A DNA stretch of 64,000 nucleotides from Rana temporaria (lineage: Eukaryota; Chordata; Amphibia; Anura; Ranidae): NCBI RefSeq assembly GCF_905171775.1, contig NC_053490.1:85146286-85210285 (forward strand), given 5' to 3'. Below are positions 33,298 to 43,436 of the stretch, piece after piece. Positions within the stretch are counted from its first letter, which is position 1. Each line of letters begins with the position of its first letter. The position numbers and the translations under genes are program-made. A model generated the notes under the pieces. It saw only the letters and a program-made list of their open reading frames with translations, did not search any database and had not been told where the DNA came from.

Positions 33298-33844
33298 ATA
33301 TATATAGCTGTGCTAGGTAAAAAACTGTTATTATATGCCAAATATTAAACACTAAATAGTGCATCTATTAACACATCTATTAACACAACTGTGCTAGCAA
33401 TGCATGTAAATAAAAGTGAAAAATAAAGCAAACAAAAGGTGTCCATAAAGTGTTCATCACATTATGTGATCATTCATGCTTCGTAAAGTCTTTCTTATAT
33501 TCTTCTGTGCAAACAAACAGCCAACACTCAAATGCCGCCACCTAAAAAAGACCTAAAAATCACCATCACTAGTTGTTGCTGGAAGCATTTAAGTAGGAAC
33601 CACTCCTGCTAGCAGACTGAAACTTCAACTGTCTACATGAGATTCAACAAAAGGGCATGCAAATCAGGAACCCAGGAGATTGACACTCCTAGAAGTGTTA
33701 GATTCCACAAAGAATTTGAGGAACAGTTCCCTGTACCAGGACAGGGCTGAATGGTTGTAAAGGTAAGTATGTTCCCCCTTCTTAACAGGAATGTGCTTGG
33801 ATGGAAACATTTTGTCTTGTGACAGGGCCACTTTAAAGACTTAG
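33298..33844. other. Unrecognised sequence
   Basis: No gene or transposon border is seen. It contains scattered short direct repeats only ('attaacacatc'). Confidence 0.35.
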
Positions 33845-34349
33845 GCCCCATACTCACGAGCAAACATGTCTGCTGAAACTGGCCCGCAGGCCAGTTTCAG
33901 CAGACATGTTTGGTCGTGTGTGGGCGCGAGCGGGCCGAATTCCAGCAAACATTTGCCCGCCGGGCCTTTTCCCAGCAGACAAATATTCCTGGACTTGTTT
34001 TAAAACAGCCCGCTGGAATTCTGCCCGCTCGGACATGTACGGTCGTCAGTACAGACCTACCGTACATGTCCAGGCGCCCGCCGTCCCTCGCATGCGTCGA
34101 ATGACTTCGACGCATGCGTGGAAGCATTTTAAAGGCGGGCCGCCCACGTCGCCGCGTCATTGTCGCGGCGACACCGCGTCATCGACGCGGCGACACCGCG
34201 GACACGCCCCGCGTATTGTTTACGCGCGGACTTCTGTACGATGGTGTGTACAACCATCGTACAGAAGCCCTCTGGCAGACATGTATGGTGAAAACGGTCC
34301 GACGGACCGCTTTCACCATACATGTTTGGTCGTGAGTACCCGGCCTAAG
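33845..34349. mobile_element. Long Harbinger-type MITE
   Basis: Runs from GGCCCCATACTCACGAGC to GGTCGTGAGTACCCGGCC, with inner inverted arms ('acatgtctgctgaaactgg' and complement). It shares the block 'gcatgcgtggaagcattt' and the 'gcgtattgtttacgcg' palindrome with the inverted, truncated copy at 48296-48708. Confidence 0.65.
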
Positions 34350-34351
34350 AG

Positions 34352-35016
34352 GTAGATTCACGTAGAATGGTGTTTCTTTGTGTGGGCGTAACGTATCCTA
34401 TTTACGTTACGCCGGCGTAACGTAAATAGGCCGGGGTAAGCCTGCCTAATTCAAATTGTTAAGAGGTGGGCGTGTGTTATGTAAATCAACCCTGACCCGA
34501 CGTGATTGACGTAGTGGAATTTCCCAGTGTGCATTGCTCCAAAGTACGCCGCAAGGACGTCATTGGTTTCGACGTGAACGTAAATGACGTCCAGCCCCAT
34601 TCACGGACGACTTACGTAAACAACGTAAATTTTTCAAATTTCGACGCGGGAACGACGGCCATACTTAACATTGGTACGCCGCATATACGCCTCATATAGC
34701 AGGGGTAACTTTACGCCGGGAAAAGCCTAACGTAAACGGCGTAACTGTACTGCGTCGGCCGGGCGTACGTTCGTGAATTCACGTATCTAGCTGATTTACA
34801 TATTCTAGGCGTAAATCAGCGTACACGCCCCTAGCGGCCAGCGTAAATATGCAGTTAAGATCCGACGGCGTAAGAAGCTTACGCCGGTCGGATCTAACAG
34901 AAATCTATGTGTAACTGATTCTATTAATCAGGCGCATAGATACGACCGGCCAGATTTAGAGATACGACGGCGTATCTGGAGATACGCCGTCGTATCTCCG
35001 TTGTGAATCTACCCCT
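34352..35016. mobile_element. 'gggccagat' MITE family, diverged copy 3
   Basis: Ends 'aggtagattcacgtagaatg' and 'gtgaatctaccc' are inverted. Internal features are shared with the other copies ('acggacgacttacgtaaac', the 'gatacgacggcgtatc' palindrome). Confidence 0.6.
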
Positions 35017-36810
35017 AAGTACACCTATCATTTAGGGTGTAACATTATGCCAAGCCAACTACCCACCGCCAAACTGACCTCCGCTCTGGAGCATGCAAAG
35101 GTTCTCCTTCCACGAGGCAGCTCTTAGTTTGAAATTTTGTATGGCTGTGCGTGGCTCCACCCATACCACCATGTCATTCATTGATAAAGATCTGTGAATG
35201 AATAAAGTACAAGTCCCATCTGGCCGTGGCAGACAGACTTGTAGATATCAATCGAACACAAGTGCGTGATCACCTCCTCCAACTCTCTAACTAAAAGTTC
35301 ATACCTTGGTATGTATTTGTGGTATGCATTTGTCTTGTCACGTTCTTTGGTGTGGACAAGGATCTGGAGGGGCACCTGCAGAACCTCTCACACTATATCA
35401 GTTTTTAATGTGCATATATTCTGGGTGTGTTAACCCTTTCATGTTGGAGGCCCTAATACAGTTACTGTAGCACACCCTTACAGAGGGACCGTGTCTTCAT
35501 TCTTTTGTAGCTGGTGAAATAGTCTGTTCCTTCCTGTCCCGACAGTTGATTCTGAAGCATTTTCAGAAAGTATTACTGAACAGGTAATTATCTTTACTAG
35601 TTTGTCTCATGTTATAACTCTGCACCTTTAGCAACATTCCCCCCTTGGGCATACATGGAAGACACCATTCTTTACTTCACACTGTACTCCAGGCCCGGTC
35701 TCTAGACAGGCCCTCTACCAGAGTGAGCCCGAATATGAAGGACCTGCCACTAAATGGGGAAGCATGAAGTTTTAAGCTGTTCCTCACTACCAGGACCCCC
35801 ATCACATGCTGTCATTTGGCCGTTTATCCTTCTGGTACTCTTTCACCACAAAAATACATACCTTTTAAGGCTGATTACAATACTTTTGTTACTGTTCGAT
35901 ACACTCTTCTTCATAACCCAGAAGGTTAACTGTAGTTTTGTAACCAATACAGACAACTTCTCTTCAGAACAAAAACTCCATTTGCTGAATCAATAGATGA
36001 TTTACAGTTGAAACAGAACATTTTAGTGCATAACATTATCCTCACATACTGTAAATGGCTGAGTAGTAATGCATAGATTTGCTATAGTGTCCCTAGTGGA
36101 GCTGCCCCTACCATCAGCTTACACAAGTCTTTACAACAAGTCCATATGCATGGTTTCCCTGAATAACGGATCCCAATGGAGGGAAATGTGTTCAAAAAAG
36201 AGGATCACATGATACACTGGTACTCATTCTGCAGCTCTCACACTTTACTCCTCTATCACAAGGCCAGTTCCCCTGCCCTACAATACCAAAAGGGATACAC
36301 ATTCAGGGGAAACCTTGTCAATGTACATTGTGACATGCATAAGCCAAAATTTAAAGGTGTATAACACAAAAATACAGTATATAGTACACACCTGCCTACA
36401 TTTCCCCACAGTTAACTTTGGTGTGCACTCGTCCTTGCAATACAACCTATAGCAAATAGGGCAAAATAAATTCACAGCATGTTCATGAATGAGAAACTTA
36501 CACCAACAACTTGTGGACATTAAAATAATTTAATAAACGTAACACAAGTCCCAAGGTCACATGTAATATGTTAGGTCTGGGACACAAACTGGTCATTCTA
36601 CAAACTGGGCAAAAAAAAAAACCCCACCATGGGTACACACAGAAATGCATCAAGGTTTCAATTTAGAATGTCACATTGGATCCCAAATGAATTTCTCCGC
36701 TATTGCAAGGAAAGGTGGTAACGGTAGCAGTAATAACTGGTTGTAGTCATCATAATGCTTTTCTAATTGTAATACAATGTCCTCAGTTCTGCAATGAAGA
36801 CACTGATATA
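35017..36810. other. Unrecognised, largest featureless stretch
   Basis: About 1.8 kb without a recognisable gene, repeat border or tandem array. The longest frames (about 80 codons) lack domain signatures. If host sequence survives anywhere here, this is a candidate, but nothing proves it. Confidence 0.4.
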
Positions 36811-36891
36811 TAGTTACATAGTAGTTAGGCTGAAAAAAGAAAATAGTCCATCCAGTTCAACCTGTGTTGGTGTACATGTGTCAGTGTCTAT

Positions 36892-38694
36892 TAGGGTTGT
36901 CCCGATACCACTTTTTTAGGACTGAGTACAAGTACCGATACTTTTTTTCAAGTACTCGCCGATACCGAATACCGGTACTTTTTTTTAAATGTGTCCCCAA
37001 ATGCAGCCATGTCCCCCCACAAATGCAGCCATGTCCCCCCACAGATGCAGCCATGTCCCCCCCATATCCAGCCATGTCCCCCCATATGCAGCCATGTCCC
37101 CCCATATCCAGCCATGTCCCCCCATATGCAGCCATGTCCCCCCTATATCCAGCCATGTCCCCCCATATCCAGCCATGTCCCCCCATATCCAGCCATGTCC
37201 CCCCCATATGCAGCCATGTCTCCCCCCATATCCAGCCATGTCCCCCCATATGCAGCCATGTCCCCCCATATGCAGCCATGTCCCCCCCATATGCAGCCAT
37301 GTCCCCCCCATATCCAGCCATGTCCCCCCATATGCAGCCATTTCCCCCCCATATGCAGCCATGTCCCCCCCATATGCAGCCATGTCCCCCCATATGCAGC
37401 CATGTCCTCCCCCATATGCAGCCATGTCCCCCCGTATGCAGCCATGTCCCCCCCATATGCAGCCATGTCTCCCCCCATATCCAGCCATGTCCCCCATATG
37501 CAGCCATGTCCCCCCATATCCAGCCATGTCCCCCCATATGCAGCCATGTCCCCTCCCATATCCAGCCATGTCCCCCCATATGCAGCCATGTCTCCCCCCC
37601 ATATCCAGCCATGTCCCCCCATATGCAGCCATGTCCCCCCCATATGCAGCCATGTCCCCCCATATGCAGCCATGTCCCCCCATATGCAGCCATGTCCCCC
37701 CCATATGCAGCCATGTCCCCCCCATATCCAGCCATATCCCCCCCCATATCCAGCCATGTCCCCCCATATGCAGCCATGTCCCCCCCATATGCAGCCATGT
37801 CTCCCCCCATATCCAGCCATGTCCCCCTATATGCAGCCATGTCCCCCCCATATCCAGCCATGTCCCCCCATATGCAGCCATGTCTCCCCCCATATCCAGC
37901 CATGTCCCCCATATGCAGCCATGTCCCCCCATATCCAGCCATGTCCCCCCATATGCAGCCATGTCCCCCCCATATGCAGCCATGTCTCCCCCCATATCCA
38001 GCCATGTCCCCCTATATGCAGCCATGTCCCCCCCATATCCAGCCATGTCCCCCCATATGCAGCCATGTCTCCCCCCATATCCAGCCATGTCCCCCATATG
38101 CAGCCATGTCCCCCCATATCCAGCCATGTCCCCCCATATGCAGCCATGTCCCCCCCCCATATCCAGCCATGTCCCCCCATATGCAGCCATGTCTCCCCCC
38201 ATATCCAGCCATGTCCCCCATATGCAGCCATGTCCCCCCATATGCAGCCATGTCTCCCCCCATTTCCAGCCATGTCCCCCCATATGCAGCCATGTCTCCC
38301 CCCATATCCAGCCATGTCCCCCATATGCAGCCATGTCCCCCTTACCTGCATGCTGCCGCGCCGCCACTTGATTAATACGGGCGGGGAACATTACAGCTTT
38401 CATTTGAATAGCTGTAGTGATTCGCGCCGCGCTGCGTATAGACACTCCCCCTTGCTCGGGATTGGACAGTTCACCCGAGCAAGGGGGAGTGTGTATACGC
38501 GGCGCTGCGGGAAACACTACAGCTATTCAAATAAAAGCTGTAATGTTCCCCAACCGTATTAACCAGGCGGCGGCAGTGGGGATGCGGCGGGGGGGTGGTA
38601 TCGGATGAGGCATCGGGGGTATTTGCGGGAGTACAAGTACTCCCGCAAATACTCGGAATCGGTCACGATAAGTATCGGTATCGGGACAACCCTA
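36892..38694. mobile_element. Non-autonomous hAT element expanded by a minisatellite
   Basis: Starts TAGGGTTGTCCCGATACC and ends GGTATCGGGACAACCCTA, with a perfect 8-bp duplication gtgtctat (36884-36891, 38695-38702). Subterminal parts are rich in 'gtaccgatac' words on both sides. A second inner inverted repeat occupies 38385-38555 ('acagctttcatttgaatagc' and mirror). About three quarters of the element is the satellite array at 37000-38345. No transposase is present. Confidence 0.9.
37000..38345. repeat. About 21-bp minisatellite with higher-order structure
   Basis: About 63 units of a 'cccccatatgcagccatgt' type are present, in two main variants differing at one site (catatGcagc or catatCcagc) and with C-run length changes. 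Groups of units recur together as blocks of about 180 bp (for example 37808-37920 versus 37988-38100). All three frames on both strands stay open, giving 200-520-codon frames that are artefacts of the period. Confidence 0.95.
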
Positions 38695-38894
38695 GTGTCT
38701 ATGATTATTTATCATATCCCTATATGCTGTGTTCTTCAAGATATACATCCAAGAGTCTTTTAAAAATATCCATACTCCCCGCAGCCATCACCAATTGTGG
38801 AAGAGAGTTCCACAACTTATTGCCCTGACAGTGAAAACTCCCCCTGTGTAGTTTAAGGTTAAACCGCTTCTCCTTCAGTCTCATTGTGTGGCCC

Positions 38895-39419
38895 TGTCAT
38901 GGTCTTACCTCTCTCCTGTCTCCTTCGTTTGACATGTGCTGGCGGCCATCTTGGTTTCTGGGTCTCTTGTAGCCTCCCACCCTGCGGCTCCTCCTTCCCA
39001 CTGGGAGGAGCTGGATGCCTGGCTCATATATATAGGAGGTCTGTGGCTTCAGTTCCTTGCTTGGTCCTCCTGTGTTCACATGCTTCTAAGACTGCTGCTG
39101 CTTCTGGTTCCGATCCTGGCTTCGTCTGACTTCCCTGCTGGTTCCTGATCCTGGCTTCGTCTGACTTCCCTGCTGGTTCCTGATCCTGGCTTCGTCTGAC
39201 TTCCCTGCTGGTTCCTGATCCTGGCTTCGTCTGACTTCCCTGCTGGTTCCTGATCCTGGCTTCGTCTGACTACCCTTCTGGTTCCTGACCTCTGGCTTCG
39301 CAAGACTCTGCTTCGGTTTCACCATCCGTTTGGACTTTTGCTTTACAGCTTGATTTTCAATAAAGCCTTCTTATTTTGACTTATCTCTTGTTGTACGTCT
39401 GGTTCATGGTTCCGTAACA
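38895..39419 (+). repeat. 5' LTR of the sushi-type element
   Basis: 525 bp, starting TGTCATGGTCTTACC and ending CCGTAACA. It contains TATATATA at 39027-39034, a putative RNA start near 39057-39059, a 35-bp tandem array (about 39110-39285, five copies) and AATAAA at 39359-39364. Confidence 0.95.
39110..39285 (+). repeat. 35-bp tandem repeat in the LTR
   Basis: The unit contains 'cttcgtctgacttccctg' + 'ctggttcctgatcctgg'. There are five copies here and four in the 3' LTR (about 47865-48005), which accounts exactly for the 525 versus 490 bp LTR lengths. Confidence 0.9.
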
Positions 39420-39432
39420 TTAGGACCAAGCC
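39420..39432 (+). promoter_or_regulatory. Self-priming-type primer binding site
   Basis: Immediately after the LTR comes TTAGGACCAAGCC, followed directly by the gag ATG. AGGACCAAGC (39422-39431) is the reverse complement of GCTTGGTCCT at 39059-39068, which lies 32 nt past the first T of the TATA box, at the expected RNA 5' end. Tf1/sushi elements prime reverse transcription with their own RNA 5' end in this way. Confidence 0.7.
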
Positions 39433-40434
39433 ATGAATTTTGACGGTACAGGGCCATCCTCGCTACCCACGCTGGTTGCCAGACTTGATCAGCAGGATTA
39501 CCTGTTGGGTCAGTTCGCCGTGGCGTTGCAAACCCTGCTTGAACGCACGGCTCATTTCACTCCCGTTGCCGATGGGTCAGTTGTCGCTCCTGGGCCCGCT
39601 CCTACTGCCGCTCCGGTTGTTGCGCCAGAGTCTACCCCGACACTTGTTGTTGCGCCTGCGGTGTTTCGGGGTATGACCGGTTCTGCCCCCCTTCCACAGC
39701 GATTTGGGGGAGAGCCAACTCAGTGCCGAGGTTTCCTTAACCAAGTGGGCATTTATTTCGAGTTGCTGCCACATGCCTTTCCCACTGAGAGATCAAAGGT
39801 GGGCTTCTTGATCTCGCTGCTCTCGGACAAGGCCTTGGCCTGGGCCAGCCCTTTGTGGGAGAACAACAATCCGGTGGTTGCCGAGTTTTACGGTTTTGTT
39901 GCTTCTCTTCGGAAGGTATTCGATGTGCCGGCTCGCGCCGCCTCTGCTGCGAAGCTCCTTATGTCCGTCAGACAGGGTTCACGATCCGTAGCCGAATAAG
40001 CCATTGAGTTTCGTACCCTGGCAGCAGAGGTGGGCTGGAATAATGAGGCTCTGGTCGCTGCTTTCTCTCATGGTCTCTCGGATGCCTTGAAGGATGAGGT
40101 TGCAGCTAAGGACCTACCAGTGGAGCTCGAGGCTCTTATTTCTTTCCTGATTTTGATTGACACCAGACTCAGGGAGAGACCTTCCTTTAAGGAGAGCCTG
40201 CGGAGGCCTCCTAACAGTTTGGCGCCTACGTTTGCTGTCCCACCCGTGCCTCCCTCTCCTCCCACGCCTCCTGGGGTTGACTTGTCTGGGGGTGAACCCA
40301 TGCAGCTGGGGTTTGCTCGCCTGTCCGAGGGGGAGAGGGTACTCCGGAGACGCGAGGGCCGATGCATGTACTGTGGTCTCGGTGGGCATTTTCGGTTGGC
40401 ATGTCCGAACCGTCCGGGAAACGCTCGCACCTGA
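39433..40434 (+). pseudogene. gag: gag, interrupted by one stop codon
   Basis: 334 codons start 13 nt after the LTR. The N-terminus has a 'LPTLVARLDQQDYLL' helical segment and a Pro/Val/Ala linker. The capsid-like core includes 'LPQRFGGEPTQCRGFLNQ' and 'FLISLLSDKALAWASPLWE'. The C-terminus has a CCHC zinc knuckle (C-M-Y-C-G-L-G-G-H-F-R-L-A-C, 40363-40404). An in-frame TAA at 39997-39999 interrupts it at residue 189, within 'SVAE*AIEF'. Gag would form the particle. The end overlaps pol and contains the frameshift site. Otherwise the frame is intact, so the stop is a single recent change or a sequencing difference. Confidence 0.9.
40416..40422 (+). promoter_or_regulatory. -1 ribosomal frameshift heptamer GGGAAAC
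   Basis: In the gag frame this reads G GGA AAC, the correct phase for X XXY YYZ slippage, 10 nt before the gag stop at 40432-40434. The -1 frame continues directly into protease. The same heptamer is the established frameshift site of PEG10, a mammalian gene domesticated from a sushi-type element. I did not fold the downstream RNA. Confidence 0.75.
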
Positions 40435-41788
40435 GATCCTGTCGGGGGCAGATCTTGGGTGGAGTCTCCTCGTCCCCGGTTTCCCGTGTTGATAAACCAC
40501 TGATCACTGTTGTCCTCTCCTGGGTCGGGGGCTCGGTGACGACCCAGGCATTGGTGGACTCTGGTGCTGGTGGTTTTTTCATTGATAGTGAGTTCGCTGC
40601 CGCCAATTCCATTCCTCTGCAGGCTCGAGGTTCCCCGCTGGCTCTAGAGGCGATAGACGGCAGACCCCTCCAGCCATCACACGTGACTCATGAGACCCTT
40701 CCAGTGGGGATAGCCATTGGTGCCGTTCACAGAGAGTCGGTCTGCTTCCAGGTTATTTCGTCTCCACACTACTCGGTGGTCTTGGGGTACCCCTGGCTCC
40801 AGAAGCATAATCCGACTTTCGACTGGAGATCGGCCGAGATCCTCTCATGGTCACCACAGTGTGGGGCTAGTTGCATCCATGGGCCTGTCAAGTTGCTGTG
40901 TACTTCCTCGGACTCTCTGTTGCCTCCTGAATACGAGGAGTACCGGGATGTATTCGATAAGGTGCGCGCAGTTGCCCTACCTCCGCACCGCCCATACGAT
41001 TGTGCCATAGAGTTACAACCTGGTGCCATTCCTCCTCGCGGCAGGGTCTATCCACTGTCGGTTGCGGAGAATGAGGCCATGGAGGAGTACGTGATGGAGG
41101 CGCTGTCCCGTGGTCACATTCGCAAATCCTCGTCCCCGGCAGGGGTTGGATTTTTCTTTGTGAAAAAGAAGGGCGGTGAGTTGAGGCCTTGCATCGATTA
41201 CAGGGGCCTTAATCGCATCACGATCAAAAACGCTTACCCGATACCCTTGATTTCCGAGCTGTTCGATCGCCTTAAGGGGGCCACGGTCTTTACCAAACTC
41301 GACCTAAGGGCGGCATATAACCTGGTAAGGATCAAGGCGGGCGATGAGTGGAAGACCGCGTTTAACACCAGGACCGGTCATTATGAATCCTTGGTTTTGC
41401 CCTTTGGGTTGTGCAATGCGCCCGCAGTCTTTCAGGAATTCATCAACGATGTTTTCCGTGACCTGTTGCAGCAGTGTGTGGTGGTCTATTTGGATGACAT
41501 CTTGGTATACTCTGAATCCATGGAGGCCCACATTCTGGATGTCAAGCGAGTGTTGCAACGGTTACGAGAGAACAAGCTGTTCGGTAAGCTTGAGAAATGC
41601 GAATTTCACCGATCCCAGGTAACCTTCTTAGGTTACATCATTTCCGCTGAGGGGTTCTCCATGGACCCTGAGAAGGTTTCGGCTGTCTTACAGTGGCCTC
41701 AGCCCAGTGGTCTTCGTTCCTTGCAGCGCTTTTTGGGCTTCGCCAATTATTATCGGAAGTTCATCAGGGACTTCTCCATGCTGGTCAA
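40416..41788 (+). pseudogene. pol: pol, first part: protease and reverse transcriptase
   Basis: This is the -1 frame relative to gag. The open frame extends upstream to 40362, but entry by frameshift at 40416 is the likely route. It has an aspartic protease with 'LVDSGAGGFFID' (40551-40586) and a reverse transcriptase with 'LRPCIDYRGLN' and 'FTKLDLRAAYNLVRI' (Asp of motif A). 'LPFGLCNAPAVFQ' and the catalytic YLDD box (41487-41498) follow, then 'FLGFANYYRKFI' at the connection domain. The Penelope-like insertion cuts the gene after 'DFSMLVK'. All RT motifs visible are intact. Confidence 0.95.
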
Positions 41789-42131
41789 AATACAAAAAGA
41801 ACCTGGGAAAAAGCCCTAGAAAAATAGGCTAATCCCAGAAATGAGGTTACTATTGGCAAATGATGGACTATACTCAGTTGATACAAATGTATAAATGATT
41901 TATTAGTATCTACAAAACATCAATAAAAATAAGTCTGCAATGTAATATAGACCACGTGGCAGAACAAATACTATGAATGGTATGCTACCGCATGAGCGGT
42001 ATAGCTAATAAGACTCACAAACATAAAACCAACTAACAAACATGTAACATAAACCCAGGCAATCCGGATGCTGTAGTGTTACTTCTGTGGTAGTTCACTA
42101 GGGGCAGGAACCCCGATCGGTGCGATCTGTG
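41784..42131. repeat. Left inverted terminal copy of the Penelope-like element
   Basis: Reverse complement of 45180-45532 over about 350 bp, with very few differences. It joins the RT frame abruptly at 42131. Confidence 0.9.
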
Positions 42132-43436
42132 AACATCAAAGGAACCTCAATGGGGGCAGCATGGGCTCCGGCCTATGCTTGCCTCCATCTGGGTTTATGG
42201 GAGGAGGAAGACGTCTACACTCTACCAGAATATCAGGAACATGTACGAACGTGGTTAAGATACATAGATGACATTTTTGTCATCTGGGCAGGTGACGTCG
42301 ACTCCTTCCAGTCCTTTATAGGGAAACTCAACATCAATGAACGTAATATTAATCTCACTTTCGCTTATGATAAAAAAGAGATTTCTTTCCTAGACCTTAA
42401 AATTGGCCTCAGAGAGGGAAAAATTTTCACACACACCTTCCGTAAAGAAACGGCGGCCAATACCCTTTTACAGGCCAATAGTCACCACCCGACATGGCAA
42501 AAAAACGGAATACCCATTGGGGAATTCATCAGGATAAAAAGGAATTGTTCTGACAAGTCAAGTTATGATCAGGAAAGTAGAGAGCTTTACAAGAGATTTA
42601 GGGAACGAGGTTATTCCCACAAACAGATCAGATATGCTAAGAAGAAAGCAGCCGAACGTAGTAGAAGCAGTCTCCTTACCGCGAAACCCAGACCCCCAGT
42701 ATCCCCAAATAAAGACACTAACCCAGTGAGGTTCATTACAACGTATGGCCCTCAATGGGAAGACATCAGACACCTCCTCAAGAAACATTGGGGAACCCTA
42801 TCCGGTAATAAAACATTGGCTAAAATTGTGGGCTCCGGCCCCCTTATGGTAGCCCGAAGAACTAAAAACTTGGGGGACCTGCTGGTCCATTCCGAGTTTA
42901 CCAAACAGCCGCAGATTTCGTGGCTGTCGGAATACCCCAGAAGTACGGGAATGTTTCCATGTGGGAGGTGCCAAGTATGTCCATTTGTCGATAGGACAAA
43001 TACTTTCTGTGATGCAAGGGGTGCGAATACCTATACAATTAAGGGGCTCATCAATTGCAACACTGAAAGGGTCATTTACATGCTCACCTGTCCATGCCCA
43101 AAAATATATGTAGGTAAGACCAAGCGTCAACTAAAGATCAGAATTGGAGAGCATATAAGGGATATCAGAAATGAGGAAAAAGAAGAGGAAAAACGAAAAA
43201 AACCTGGATATATTGAAAAATTACACGACAGCCCAGTAGCCAGACATTTTTTGCAATTCCATGGCGGCAAATCGGACGGCCTCAAAGTCAAGGGCTTCTA
43301 TACGTTAAACTTGCCTGCCAGAAGAGGTGACCATGACAAGATATTAAACCAAAAAGAAAAATGGTGGATATACACTTTAAAATCATTGGCGCCTCTTGGA
43401 ATTAACACAGAGCTAAGCATGCAATCTTTCCTTTAG
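42120..43436 (+). pseudogene. Penelope-like RT with GIY-YIG endonuclease, 5'-truncated
   Basis: 438 codons; the first four lie in the inverted repeat, so the ATG is accidental. RT begins at the motif before the catalytic box ('GTSMGAAWAPAYA', residues 8-20) and retains YIDD (48-51) and 'ISFLDLKI' (about 89-96). The fingers and the first catalytic Asp are missing. A linker with a C-x2-C-x2-C cluster (about 280-287) leads into the GIY-YIG nuclease: 'VIYMLTCPCPKIYVGKTKRQ' (318-337) with the Arg and Glu of 'RIGEH' about 340-345. RT plus a C-terminal GIY-YIG is diagnostic for Penelope-like elements. It is open to its natural stop but cannot be active without the N-terminal RT. Confidence 0.9.

Noticed and set aside
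33845..34349. Exact target duplication for this Harbinger-type MITE
   Set aside because: Flanks read TTA on the left and TAA on the right. The ends are palindromic, so the border and duplication cannot be fixed.
36864..38562. Open frames of 370-523 codons on both strands rich in HMQPCPP / GCIWGDMA
   Set aside because: They are produced by a 21-bp repeat lacking stop codons in every frame. There is no domain, no unique sequence and mirrored frames on both strands.
42120..42131. ATG at 42120 as the true start of the Penelope-like protein
   Set aside because: The codon lies in the inverted terminal copy, and the RT begins in the middle of its domain, so the start is fortuitous.
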